NCBI GenBank assembly: GCA_038247115.1
Contig: JBBRVG010000060.1
Span: 1 to 26,950, forward strand
Direction of reading: 5' to 3'
From: Pseudaeromonas sp038247115
GTDB lineage: Bacteria > Pseudomonadota > Gammaproteobacteria > Enterobacterales > Aeromonadaceae
Length of the DNA stretch: 26,950 bases
Within the stretch, counting starts at the first letter, position 1. Each line of letters begins with the position of its first letter. Shown piece by piece: positions 7,140 through 14,897 of the stretch. Both the position numbers and the translations under genes were made by a program. A model generated the notes under the pieces. The model was not told where the DNA came from. It saw only the letters and a program-made list of their open reading frames with translations, and did no database searches.

Positions 7140-8987
7140 TTATCCGCTAAAACCACGGAATAAGGTAATGTCGCCTGCGACCAGTTGCAGGGTGCAATCA
7201 CTCGTGGTGTCTATATCTCCTTGCCCCAACAACCGGATCCATTTTTGGCAGCTGAGTAGAGGGTCGGAGGGGAGATGAATAACCGCAGTCCCTTCCCGCT
7301 GAATGGCGATCAACACCCGCTCGTCGTCCAGCACCCGCACAAATACCAAGCTTTCTCCCTGCGCGTATAGTAGCTGCAATGCGCCACGACGCAGTGCCGG
7401 GCTCTGCTGGCGCAAGCGCGCCAACTGCTGGGTATGGGCCAGTAATTCCCCATTCCAGTGGGCCTGATCCCAGGGGAAGGGAGCCCGACAGAAGGGATCA
7501 TTGCCCCCCGCCAGGCCAATTTCGTCACCGTAGTAGAGGCAAGGCACCCCAATCCAGGTGAACAGCCAACCGATGGCGAGTTTCATACGCTGAATATCGC
7601 CGTGCAACAGGGTGAGGAAGCGGCTGGTATCGTGGCTATCGAGCTGATTGAACTGACACAATTGGGTACCGTGGCTTAATCCGGCGCGGTAGTGCTCCAT
7701 CCAGTCGGCGCATTGGCGGGCATCCAGATGGATCGGTTGATAGGCCACATCCTGACCGGCCAGGAAGGCTCGAACCGGCAGCGCAAAGCCCATATAGTTC
7801 ATGGCACCATCTTCGACGCCTGCCTGCAGCCATTCCCGGGCATCGGCAAAGTGTTCCCCCAGTAGATAGGCCTGGGGGTTTTCCTCCCGCGCGGCCTGAT
7901 AGATGCCGCCGACGTGCAGCAGATTGTTTTTGGCACTGCCGGATTCACCCAGCATGTGGACTACATCCAGGCGCCAGCCATCGATCCCGTAGGGTTCGCG
8001 CAACCAGTGGCGCACCACACTCTGGCTGCCGCGGTAAATGGTGTCGACGACTCCGGGCTCGGCGAAGTCGAGTTTCGGTAGATTGGCATTGCCCTTCCAC
8101 CCCAGAGCGCCCTGGGGACCAAAACTGTACCAGTTGCGGTAAGGCGACTCTGCCGAGCAGTTGGCGCCGGAGCCATCGCCGGTCCGGTAACGATCAAACC
8201 AGGCGCAGCTATCCCCGCTGTGATTGAAGACGCCATCGAGGATCAGCCGCATACCGCGCTGTCGGGTGGCTTGGCGCAGACGCACCAGCGCTTGATTGCC
8301 TCCCAGATGAGGATCGACATTGAAATAGTCTTCGGTGTCGTATTTATGCACCGTAGGCGCTGTGAAGATGGGGTTGAGATACAGGGCTGTGACGCCCAGC
8401 CCCTGCAGATAGTCGAGTTTGTCGGTGATGGCATCCAGATCGCCGCCATAGAAGGTGGAGCTGGCAGCTTCCAGCTCCAGTGGATGCTCCCAACCGCGGC
8501 GCCGTACCCAGCGCTGGCGGGCGTGGTGCTGATACTCCGCCTCCCGCACCAGGTGGGGTCCATGCCCGGGGGCAAAACGGTCGGGAAATATCTGATAGAA
8601 GACCTGATCGGCCACCCAACCGGGATGACTCTCCGGCACCTCCAGGCAGAACTGACGCAGGCGCTCTATGGGCGCGGCGCTGAGTCCTTGCGGGCCAAAC
8701 CAGTATTGATGATGGGACCAGACCAGCTTGAAGCTGTAGCGTTGGCGTGTGGAGGCCTGATGCAGGGGCAGTAACACCTGATAGTGACGGCAGCCGCGGA
8801 TTTCCCCCTGCAATGTCATCTCCAGTAGCCACTCTTCATTGTCGGGCTCGCTACGGAGTAGCACTTGCTCCGGCCAGGGGCCGGTCTGCAGCCAGAGTGA
8901 TAGTGCCGGGCCTGCAGCCTGGAGTGCGACAAAGGGGGAAACGGGCTGGTGCCAACAGTGCACCTGTTGCATGGATGGCTCGTACAT
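7140..8987 (-). CDS. malZ: Maltodextrin glucosidase MalZ
   Basis: A cytoplasmic GH13 enzyme that removes glucose from the reducing end of maltodextrins. It is 615 residues, close to E. coli MalZ (about 605), and similar along its whole length, including the N-terminal carbohydrate-binding-like domain (about 1-115). The catalytic barrel shows DGVFNHSGDS (251-260), GWRLDVVHMLGE with nucleophile D341, GEHF with acid/base E378, and NQLDSHD with D453. The ATG at 8985-8987 is preferred because AGGAG lies 5 bases before it. The frame extends to 9011 without support. Three GGA(T/G)GA cores upstream (9015-9062) suggest MalT control, as known for E. coli malZ. It is monocistronic here, with a terminator at 7067-7096, and divergent from dinB. 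Confidence 0.96.
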   Translation of the reverse strand: MYEPSMQQVHCWHQPVSPFVALQAAGPALSLWLQTGPWPEQVLLRSEPDNEEWLLEMTLQGEIRGCRHYQVLLPLHQASTRQRYSFKLVWSHHQYWFGPQGLSAAPIERLRQFCLEVPESHPGWVADQVFYQIFPDRFAPGHGPHLVREAEYQHHARQRWVRRRGWEHPLELEAASSTFYGGDLDAITDKLDYLQGLGVTALYLNPIFTAPTVHKYDTEDYFNVDPHLGGNQALVRLRQATRQRGMRLILDGVFNHSGDSCAWFDRYRTGDGSGANCSAESPYRNWYSFGPQGALGWKGNANLPKLDFAEPGVVDTIYRGSQSVVRHWLREPYGIDGWRLDVVHMLGESGSAKNNLLHVGGIYQAAREENPQAYLLGEHFADAREWLQAGVEDGAMNYMGFALPVRAFLAGQDVAYQPIHLDARQCADWMEHYRAGLSHGTQLCQFNQLDSHDTSRFLTLLHGDIQRMKLAIGWLFTWIGVPCLYYGDEIGLAGGNDPFCRAPFPWDQAHWNGELLAHTQQLARLRQQSPALRRGALQLLYAQGESLVFVRVLDDERVLIAIQREGTAVIHLPSDPLLSCQKWIRLLGQGDIDTTSDCTLQLVAGDITLFRGFSG

Positions 8988-9014
8988 AACGACTCCTGTT
9001 GACCGGGTCAAAAT

Positions 9015-9062
9015 GGATGATGTCCTGCAGGATGAACCGTTCCGGGTAGGGCGGCATCCTCC
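9015..9062. promoter_or_regulatory. Cluster of three MalT-box-like cores upstream of malZ
   Basis: The MalT core GGA(T/G)GA occurs at 9015-9020 (+), 9030-9035 (+) and 9057-9062 (-, GGAGGA), all within 48 bases and 28-75 bases from the malZ start. The motif is short and degenerate, but three copies next to a gene known to be in the maltose regulon are more than expected by chance. A -35/-10 pair could not be placed with confidence. Confidence 0.45.
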
Positions 9063-9149
9063 CGCGCGGTTTATCCTGACGGTGGAGTCTGTGCACGGGG
9101 TTACCTCGGGTTAGCTATCTGGCTGAGTGTAGTTGGCTTTTACCAGCGC

Positions 9150-9178
9150 TTGGCCATTTCCCACAAGTGGAGTAGAGT
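9150..9178 (+). promoter_or_regulatory. Probable sigma-70 promoter of dinB
   Basis: TTGGCC (9150-9155), a 17-base spacer and TAGAGT (9173-9178). Transcription would start near 9185, so the LexA box would occupy almost the whole leader. An alternative -10, TATATA (9193-9198), lies within the LexA box but lacks a good -35 and would give a leaderless message. Confidence 0.45.
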
Positions 9179-9185
9179 AAGGTAA

Positions 9186-9201
9186 CTGTTTTTATATACA
9201 G
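9186..9201. promoter_or_regulatory. LexA box (SOS operator) of dinB
   Basis: CTGT-N8-ACAG with an AT-rich centre (TTTTATAT) and TA flanking the right side, matching the gammaproteobacterial LexA consensus in length and half-sites. It ends 7 bases before the dinB start codon. Confidence 0.92.
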
Positions 9202-9208
9202 TATTGCC

Positions 9209-10270
9209 ATGCGTAAAATCATTCACATTGATATGGACTGTTTCTTCGCGGCTGTCGAGATGCGCGATAACCCGGCGTTGCGCCACATTCCGCTGGCCAT
9301 AGGGGGATCCCGGGATAGACGCGGCGTGATCGCCACCTGCAACTATGAGGCGCGCCGTTTTGGTGTGCATTCGGCGATGGCGACCGCCTATGCGTTGCGT
9401 CTGTGCCCGACCCTGACGGTGATCCCGGGGCGTATGACGGTGTATCAGCAGGTTTCCGCTGAGCTCAGAGCTATTTTTGCCCGTTATACCGACCGTATCG
9501 AGCCCTTGTCGCTGGATGAAGCCTATCTGGATGTCAGTGATTCGGCCCTGTGCCAGGGCAGTGCGACCCGGATTGCCGAGGCGATCCGGGAAGATATTCG
9601 TCGGGAGCTGCAACTCACGGCATCGGCTGGGGTGGCGCCGAACAAGTTTCTGGCCAAGATCGCTTCGGATTTGAATAAGCCCGATGGCTTGTTCGTGCTG
9701 CGCCCTGAGCAGGTGGCGGAGTTTGTGGCCAGCTTACCGCTGCGGAAAATTCCGGGAATTGGCGAGAAGAGTGCGCAGCGTCTGGCGGCGATTGGTTTGC
9801 ATACGGGGGCGGATGTGCAAGCGTATCCGGCGGGCGAGTTACTCCGACGTTTTGGCAAGTCAGGCCAGATGTTGCTGGAGCGCAGCCGGGGCCTGGATGA
9901 GCGTCCGGTCGAGGTGAGCCGGGTGCGTAAATCGGTGGGCGTGGAAGTGACCCTGCCAGCCGATTTGACTGCCGTCGAGCAGGCGATCCCGATCCTGGTG
10001 CAATTGGAGCAACAGTTATGGCCCCGGCTGCAGCGCCATGCGCCGGATGGCCGCATTGTCCGGCAAGGGGTGAAGGTGAAGTTTGCCGATTTTCAGCAGA
10101 CAACGGTGGAGCGCAGCACGCCTCGAGCCGATACCGGACTGTTTCTCTCTTTGTTGCGTGAGGCTTGGGCCCGGGGAGAGGGCAAATCGGTGCGGTTATT
10201 GGGCTTGGTAGTCAGCTTGCCGCAACCCGAAGAAAAAGCAGAGGAGCGTCAGTTATCGCTGGCATTCTAG
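9209..10270 (+). CDS. dinB: DNA polymerase IV (DinB), Y-family translesion polymerase
   Basis: A 353-residue error-prone polymerase that bypasses DNA lesions. Catalytic acids are D8 (HIDMD) and D103/E104 (SLDEAYLD), with F13 as steric gate (CFFAAVEM), at the same positions as E. coli Pol IV. The thumb helix-hairpin-helix (KIPGIGEKSAQRL, from about 185) and the little-finger domain follow. The C-terminus QLSLAF (348-353) is a beta-clamp-binding motif. The start at 9209 gives MRKIIHIDMDCFF, identical in layout to E. coli. No Shine-Dalgarno is visible in the 25 bases before it, because that stretch is the LexA box; the nearest AAGG is 26 bases away. SOS induction is therefore well supported, while translation initiation is unusual. 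Confidence 0.97.
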   Translation: MRKIIHIDMDCFFAAVEMRDNPALRHIPLAIGGSRDRRGVIATCNYEARRFGVHSAMATAYALRLCPTLTVIPGRMTVYQQVSAELRAIFARYTDRIEPLSLDEAYLDVSDSALCQGSATRIAEAIREDIRRELQLTASAGVAPNKFLAKIASDLNKPDGLFVLRPEQVAEFVASLPLRKIPGIGEKSAQRLAAIGLHTGADVQAYPAGELLRRFGKSGQMLLERSRGLDERPVEVSRVRKSVGVEVTLPADLTAVEQAIPILVQLEQQLWPRLQRHAPDGRIVRQGVKVKFADFQQTTVERSTPRADTGLFLSLLREAWARGEGKSVRLLGLVVSLPQPEEKAEERQLSLAF

Positions 10271-10317
10271 CGGAGCTTCTATTTCATCAGTGCGGGCTAA
10301 TCACGCCGTGTATCGAC

Positions 10318-10836
10318 TCAGGGCTCGGTTGCTGGCGGAGTATTGGCGGCTAACGACAGGCTGCCGCTGGCTTCGGTGTCCAGATCCGGGTCGGAAGTCG
10401 GATCGCTAGGCCAGATGTTAGCAGGTAATGCCTGTACCGAGGTGATCAAGTCATTGCCGAACAGGATACCGTCTTGCCAGCGCTTGCTGGTCCATTGCTG
10501 CAGGCTCTGCTGGCCGTGCTGCCAAGTTTGTTGCAGCGCGTCCTGTCCGGAGCTGAGTCCGGTTTGCAGGTTATCCCCTTGCTGCTGGATCCCTTGCTGC
10601 AAGCTCAGGATCCCGGCATCAATCTGCTGCCATCCTTGCTGCTTGCCGTGTTGGAACCACAGCACTAGCTGTTCCTGTGAGGCCATCGCATCGTGCCACC
10701 AACCTTGACCGCTATTCCGGGTATCGACAGCCAGACCGGAAGCGCCCTGTTGGCCATAATGCCATAGGTATTCGCCAACCGGACTGAAGGGGATCAGCAG
10801 GCTAAAACTGAGAATAATGGGATAAAGCGTCTTCAT
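10318..10836 (-). CDS. Gln-rich exported or membrane-anchored protein, unknown function (172 aa)
   Basis: The ATG at 10834-10836 begins MKTLYPIILSFSLLIPF, an uncleaved anchor or a signal peptide. The body (about 40-125) is rich in Gln, Trp and Gly, with spaced repeats such as QQGWQQ, LQQGIQQQGDN and QQTWQHGQQ, which could form an amphipathic helix or coiled coil. The C-terminal 35 residues are Pro/Asp/Thr-rich and probably disordered. I recognise no family. The Shine-Dalgarno is weak; a TTG start at 10861-10863 would add nine residues. It lies downstream of pepD on the same strand but beyond pepD's terminator, and converges with dinB. The hydrophobic start and absence of stops argue for a real gene, but the compositional bias leaves some doubt. 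Confidence 0.6.
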   Translation of the reverse strand: MKTLYPIILSFSLLIPFSPVGEYLWHYGQQGASGLAVDTRNSGQGWWHDAMASQEQLVLWFQHGKQQGWQQIDAGILSLQQGIQQQGDNLQTGLSSGQDALQQTWQHGQQSLQQWTSKRWQDGILFGNDLITSVQALPANIWPSDPTSDPDLDTEASGSLSLAANTPPATEP

Positions 10837-10895
10837 GGGCAGATCGATGGTGTAAAAACTCAAGGCTGCAACACTCTACTCCAGGCCTGGGCAAT

Positions 10896-10919
10896 AAAAA
10901 AGGCGCCGTAGCGCCTTTT
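10896..10919 (-). terminator. Rho-independent terminator of pepD
   Basis: Stem AAAAGGCGC (10898-10906) with GCGCCTTTT (10911-10919) and a 4-base loop. On the minus strand it ends in TTTTTT. It lies 17 bases beyond the pepD stop. A T-run also follows on the + strand, so it could act both ways. Confidence 0.88.
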
Positions 10920-10935
10920 CTTAGGCTGAAACGAT

Positions 10936-12396
10936 TCAATTGCGGCGGGGGATCTCGGCCAGCAGTTTACTGAGCAACTGCCAGAAACGAGCCACGGCCG
11001 GGATATGAACTTTTTCATCGGGGGAATGAGCGCCCTGAATGGTCGGGCCGAAGGAAACCATGTCCCAATGGGGGTAGTTTGCCTTGAACAGACCACACTC
11101 CAGACCGGCGTGGATCACCATGATCTTGGGCAATTCACCGAACAACGCCTCATGGGTGTCGCGCAGTTGCTGCATGATGGGTGAGGCCGGATCCGGAGCC
11201 CAACCCGGATAACCGCCACTCAATTCACAACGGGCTCCCGCCAGCGTGAACAGCGACTGGGTCATCTGCTCGACATAGCGACGGCCTTCATTGTTCAGTG
11301 AACGGATCAGGCACTGGATGAAGATTTCGTTATCGCCCGTCTTGATGACGCCAAGGTTGGTCGAGGTCTCGACCACACCCGCTATGGCCTGGCTCATGCG
11401 GATCACACCATTCGGGCAGGCGACCAGGGCCGCAAGCAGACGGCGCTGGCTGTCGGCATCCATGGTTTGAGCCGGAGCGGTTGCGCTCTGCAGGCTGACG
11501 TCCAGGAAGCTGTCGATCTCTTTGAGCTCGGCCTGCAGCAGGGTGGCGTGCGCGGCGATCTGTTGTTGCAGGGCATCCACATCGCTCGGCGCGACCCACA
11601 ACAGGGCTGAAGCTTCGCGGGGAATAGCATTGCGCAGAGTGCCGCCTTCCATCTGGGCCAGGTGCAGTGTCACCTGCTCGCTGGCGGTCAGTAGCAGACG
11701 GGCCAACAGCTTGTTGGCATTACCGCGGTCTTGATGAATGTTGACCCCGGAGTGACCGCCACGCAGCCCTTTCACACTCAAGCGCAGCGCCTGATGACCC
11801 GCGGGTACTGGCGTCGGTTCGAAGGCCAGACGGATGTTGGCATCAATCCCGCCGGCGCAGCCCATATAGACTTCACCATCCTGCTCGGAATCGGTATTGA
11901 GCAGTATCTCGCCCTCCAGCAGGCCAGGCTCCAGGCCAAAGGCGCCGGTCATACCCGCCTCTTCATCAATGGTCAGCAGCACTTCAATCGGGCCGTGCAC
12001 CAGGCTGTTGTCAGCCAATACCGCCAGACAGGCGGCGGCACCTATGCCGTTGTCTGCGCCCAGGGTGGTGCCGGTGGCGCGTACCCATTCGCCATCCACA
12101 TAGGCGCGGATCGGGTCGCGGGTGAAATCATGATCCGTATCGGCATTGGCTTGAGGCACCATGTCGATATGCGCCTGCAGTACCACACCCTTGCGATCTT
12201 CCATCCCCGGCGTGGCCGGTTTTTTGATGATGAGGTTACCCACCTTGTCTTCCGATACGCTGAGCCCTTGTTCCCGAGCCCAGTTCTGGATCCAGGCACT
12301 GAGTGCTGCTTCGTGTTTGGACGGGTGGGGGATTGAGCAAATCTTGTCGAAGAAGAACCACAATAGGTTCGGGGAGAGATCGGTCAAAGCAGTCAC
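10936..12396 (-). CDS. pepD: Aminoacyl-histidine dipeptidase (peptidase D)
   Basis: A 486-residue cytosolic M20-family metallopeptidase that hydrolyses a broad range of dipeptides, including carnosine-type Xaa-His. Length matches E. coli PepD (485 aa), with conservation throughout. The di-zinc site is visible: H76 (LQAHIDMVP), D115 (TLGADNGIG), E145/E146 (IDEEAGM), D169 (LNTDSE), and a late His in HSPDEKVHI. GGHSG marks the lid/dimerisation domain. The start codon is GTG (12394-12396), with AGGAG 6 bases upstream. The overlapping ATG two bases before it reads straight into a stop codon, so it is not usable. The gene is monocistronic, ending in the terminator at 10896-10919. Confidence 0.97.
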   Translation of the reverse strand: MTALTDLSPNLLWFFFDKICSIPHPSKHEAALSAWIQNWAREQGLSVSEDKVGNLIIKKPATPGMEDRKGVVLQAHIDMVPQANADTDHDFTRDPIRAYVDGEWVRATGTTLGADNGIGAAACLAVLADNSLVHGPIEVLLTIDEEAGMTGAFGLEPGLLEGEILLNTDSEQDGEVYMGCAGGIDANIRLAFEPTPVPAGHQALRLSVKGLRGGHSGVNIHQDRGNANKLLARLLLTASEQVTLHLAQMEGGTLRNAIPREASALLWVAPSDVDALQQQIAAHATLLQAELKEIDSFLDVSLQSATAPAQTMDADSQRRLLAALVACPNGVIRMSQAIAGVVETSTNLGVIKTGDNEIFIQCLIRSLNNEGRRYVEQMTQSLFTLAGARCELSGGYPGWAPDPASPIMQQLRDTHEALFGELPKIMVIHAGLECGLFKANYPHWDMVSFGPTIQGAHSPDEKVHIPAVARFWQLLSKLLAEIPRRN

Positions 12397-12765
12397 ATTG
12401 AGCTCCTATGGCAACAGGCCGCGGCTATTGATAGGGCCATCATACTCTGTGCTAGCGGCTTATGTCAGCCGTGTGGCTGTTCCTCTTCTATTTATCCTGC
12501 CGCTAAAAGCTGCTGCAGTGGGATATAGGGTTGAGCCGGAGGTGAAGGGTGTGCCGTTGCGCCAAAACGGGGCGCGTTGGACGTGCAATTCTCGGATCGT
12601 CTCTAACGTTGGCGGGGATCTGGATCTGCTGGCTGTGGTGAATTTGGCTTGTTAAAGAGGAGCTTTCAGCACTCTGCACAGGCATTTGGACTCCCCTGCA
12701 GCCAATGGTGACGCTTTCGTCACGTTATTCCTTTTTTTGTGCTGGCATGGCCGATTTGGCCTCTC

Positions 12766-12771
12766 TATAAT
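12766..12771 (+). promoter_or_regulatory. Perfect -10 box, candidate permease promoter
   Basis: TATAAT at 12766-12771. The hexamer 17 bases upstream (TGGCAT, 12743-12748) is a poor -35, so this promoter may need an activator, or a second promoter may lie nearer the PurR-like sites. Confidence 0.4.
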
Positions 12772-12785
12772 TGCGCCCGAATCTT

Positions 12786-12825
12786 GCATTAGGCTACCCA
12801 GGTACGCATTAGACCACCCAGGCAT
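12786..12825. repeat. Imperfect 20-base tandem duplication
   Basis: Units 12786-12805 and 12806-12825 share GCATTAG at their start and ACCCAGG-type ends, differing at about five positions. The second unit pairs through CACCCAG (12815-12821) with CTGGGTG (12831-12837). Confidence 0.5.
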
Positions 12826-12874
12826 GTGCTCTGGGTGCCAAGTTGCAGTAACCCATAAGCTCTATCACCTGTCT

Positions 12875-12911
12875 GGATAAACGTTTGTGCTGAGTAGATA
12901 AACGTTTAGGT
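12875..12911. promoter_or_regulatory. Paired PurR-like operators
   Basis: GATAAACGTTT occurs twice (12876-12886 and 12897-12907). The symmetric core AAACGTTT (12879-12886, 12900-12907) is the centre of the PurR operator (GCAAACGTTTGC). The outer bases differ from the E. coli consensus, so each site is moderate. The repeats are 21 bases apart, two helical turns, which would place two dimers on one face. The target, a purine permease followed by gpt, fits the role. Confidence 0.6.
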
Positions 12912-12976
12912 TGTCAGCGGGCATCCAGCCCTGAGTCATTCAGGAATTTATTACTTCTCCAAGGAACCGAGAATCC

Positions 12977-14293
12977 ATGTTAGAGAAACTGTTCAAACTC
13001 TCAGAGCACAATACCAGTGTGCGTACCGAGCTGTTGGCCGGGGTTACTACCTTCCTGACCATGGCTTACATCATATTTGTGAACCCGAGCATACTGTCGC
13101 AAACCGGTATGGATCAGGGGGCTGTCTTTGTTGCGACCTGTCTGGCGGCTGCTTTTGGCTGTTTCATCATGGGTCTGTACGCCAACTATCCGGTCGCTCA
13201 GGCTCCGGGAATGGGGTTGAACGCCTTCTTCACCTTCGGTGTGGTCATGGGCATGGGTTACACCTGGCAGGTGGCTCTGGGGGCTGTATTCCTCTCCGGT
13301 ATCGCCTTCCTGATCCTGAGCATGTTCAAGGTGCGGGAGTGGATCGTCAACTCCATCCCGAACAGCCTGCGTATCGGCATTGGTGCCGGTATCGGTTTGT
13401 TCCTGGCGCTCATCGCCTTGAAGAATGCCGGTATCGTGGTCTCTAATCCGGCGACCATAGTCGGTCTGGGTGACTTGACCAGCCTGCAACCGGCGCTGGC
13501 CGTGCTGGGCTTCTTCCTGATCATCGCCATGGCCCACAAGCAAATCAAAGGCGCCGTGCTGTACGCCATTCTGATCATCACAGCTCTGGGCCTGGCCTTT
13601 GGTGATGTGAAGTTCGGTGGTGTGATGGCCATGCCGCCAAGTCTGGCGCCGACCTTCATGCAGCTGGATCTGACCAGCGGCTTCACCACGGCTGCCGGCG
13701 CTTTCAACTTCGCCATGCTCTCCGTGGTGTTTGCCTTCCTGTTCGTGATCCTGTTTGACACCTCCGGCACCCTGATTGCCGTGGCCGACAAGGCGGGCAT
13801 GCTGGACAAGAATGGTCGCCTGCCCCGTCTGGGCAAGGCACTGATGTCCGATGCGGTCTCCACCGTGGCCGGTGCCGTGCTGGGGACCTCCTCAACCACC
13901 AGCTACATCGAAAGCGCCTCCGGGGTTGCTGCCGGTGGCCGTACCGGTCTGACGGCTGTCACTGTCGGTGGTCTGTTCTTGCTGGCTCTGTTCCTCTCGC
14001 CATTGGCGGGTATGGTCCCGGCTTATGCAACGGCTGGCGCCCTGTTCTATGTGGCCATTCTGATGATGTCCTCATTGGCCAAGGTGGATTGGGATGATCT
14101 GACCGAAGCGGCTCCGGTCGCCGTGGTGACTCTGATGATGCCGCTGTCGTTCTCCATTGCTCATGGTATCGAGCTGGGTTTCATCGCTTATGCGGCCATC
14201 AAGCTGCTGAGTGGTCGTTACAAGGATGTCAGCGCCAGTGTCTGGGTTCTGGCTGCCTTGTTCCTGGCGCATCTGGTATTCTCCGGTATCTAA
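12977..14293 (+). CDS. NCS2-family purine permease, adenine-type (AdeP/AzgA-like)
   Basis: A 438-residue polytopic inner-membrane protein, proton-coupled purine symporter family, with roughly 12-14 hydrophobic segments. Its start (LEKLFKLSEHNTSVRTELLAGVTTFLTMAYIIFVNP) resembles E. coli AdeP/AdeQ more than GhxP. The motifs APGMGLNAFF (about 75-84), FDTSGTLIAVADKAG and GTSSTTSYIESASGVAAGGRTGLTA also follow the AdeP pattern. Adenine is therefore the likeliest substrate, but hypoxanthine or guanine cannot be excluded from sequence alone. The start ATG is preceded by AAGGA 11 bases away. It is 37 bases upstream of gpt, so uptake and salvage are probably co-expressed and under the PurR-like sites upstream. 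Confidence 0.93.
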   Translation: MLEKLFKLSEHNTSVRTELLAGVTTFLTMAYIIFVNPSILSQTGMDQGAVFVATCLAAAFGCFIMGLYANYPVAQAPGMGLNAFFTFGVVMGMGYTWQVALGAVFLSGIAFLILSMFKVREWIVNSIPNSLRIGIGAGIGLFLALIALKNAGIVVSNPATIVGLGDLTSLQPALAVLGFFLIIAMAHKQIKGAVLYAILIITALGLAFGDVKFGGVMAMPPSLAPTFMQLDLTSGFTTAAGAFNFAMLSVVFAFLFVILFDTSGTLIAVADKAGMLDKNGRLPRLGKALMSDAVSTVAGAVLGTSSTTSYIESASGVAAGGRTGLTAVTVGGLFLLALFLSPLAGMVPAYATAGALFYVAILMMSSLAKVDWDDLTEAAPVAVVTLMMPLSFSIAHGIELGFIAYAAIKLLSGRYKDVSASVWVLAALFLAHLVFSGI

Positions 14294-14330
14294 TATAATT
14301 GTGTTTTGTCGACACCCTTAAGGTTGGTAT

Positions 14331-14798
14331 ATGACTAAGAAGTTCTACGTCTCATGGGACAATCTGCAACGCGAAGCCCGTCGTCTGGCGCGCCGTCAAC
14401 TGCCCGCTTCCCAGTGGAAGGGGATCATCGCCATCAGTCGCGGTGGTCTGGTTCCTGCGGCCCTGATGGCGCGCGAGTTGGGCATCCGTTTTGTGGATAC
14501 CATCTGCATCTCCAGCTATGACCACGACAATCAGCGCGATCTGCATGTGCTGAAGAAGGTGGATGGCGATGGCGAAGGGTTCCTGGTCGTGGACGATCTG
14601 GTCGATAGCGGCAATACCGCCAAGGTGATCCGCGAGCTCTATCCGAAAGCCAAATTGATCACCATCTTCGCCAAGCCCAAGGGTGAGGCCATGGTGGATG
14701 ACTTCGAAGTGAGCATTCCGCAGGACACCTGGATTGAACAACCCTGGGACATGGCACTGTCGTTTGTTTCGCCACTGTGTGACGAAACCGAAGAATAA
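14331..14798 (+). CDS. gpt: Xanthine-guanine phosphoribosyltransferase
   Basis: A 155-residue type I phosphoribosyltransferase (E. coli Gpt 152 aa) that converts xanthine, guanine and to a lesser extent hypoxanthine to their nucleotides using PRPP. The PRPP loop is VVDDLVDSGNT (86-96). The N-terminus MTKKFYVSWDNLQREARRLARR and the loop ISRGGLVPAA are typical of Gpt and distinguish it from Hpt. AAGG sits 7 bases before the ATG. TATAAT at about 14295-14300 could be an internal promoter in the short gap after the permease gene. A strong terminator follows at 14813. Confidence 0.96.
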   Translation: MTKKFYVSWDNLQREARRLARRQLPASQWKGIIAISRGGLVPAALMARELGIRFVDTICISSYDHDNQRDLHVLKKVDGDGEGFLVVDDLVDSGNTAKVIRELYPKAKLITIFAKPKGEAMVDDFEVSIPQDTWIEQPWDMALSFVSPLCDETEE

Positions 14799-14812
14799 AG
14801 ACACCCATCATG

Positions 14813-14841
14813 AAAAGGCTCCTGCAGGAGCCTTTTCTTTT
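14813..14841 (+). terminator. Rho-independent terminator of gpt
   Basis: Stem AAAAGGCTCC (14813-14822) with GGAGCCTTTT (14827-14836), loop TGCA, then CTTTTT. It lies 14 bases after the gpt stop codon and separates the purine genes from frsA. Confidence 0.93.
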
Positions 14842-14897
14842 TGCTGCCAGCTAGCATAAGTTAAGCGACAGATGTGAATCGAGTAGGAACTGAAGCG

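Larger units (their letters stand above)
12397..12976. other. 580-base intergenic control region between pepD and the purine permease
   Basis: No supported gene. From left to right it holds: the pepD ribosome site; an inverted repeat GTGACG-CTTT-CGTCAC (12708-12723) followed by a T-rich stretch; a perfect TATAAT (12766-12771); two imperfect 20-base tandem copies (12786-12825); a 7-bp stem CACCCAG/CTGGGTG (12815-12821 and 12831-12837); and two AAACGTTT sites near the permease. If transcription starts near 12778, the permease leader is about 200 bases long. I do not see the conserved core of a purine riboswitch. Confidence 0.55.

Noticed and set aside
12708..12723. GTGACG-CTTT-CGTCAC hairpin as a terminator
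   Set aside because: The stem is only 6 bp, the T-run starts several bases away, and no gene on that strand ends nearby.
12397..12976. Possible purine riboswitch before the permease
   Set aside because: The conserved junction and loop-loop sequences of the purine riboswitch are not present; PurR-like sites explain purine control better.
13001..13899. Long minus-strand frames opposite the purine permease
   Set aside because: The plus-strand protein is a full-length NCS2 permease; the antisense frames show no features and arise from its codon bias.
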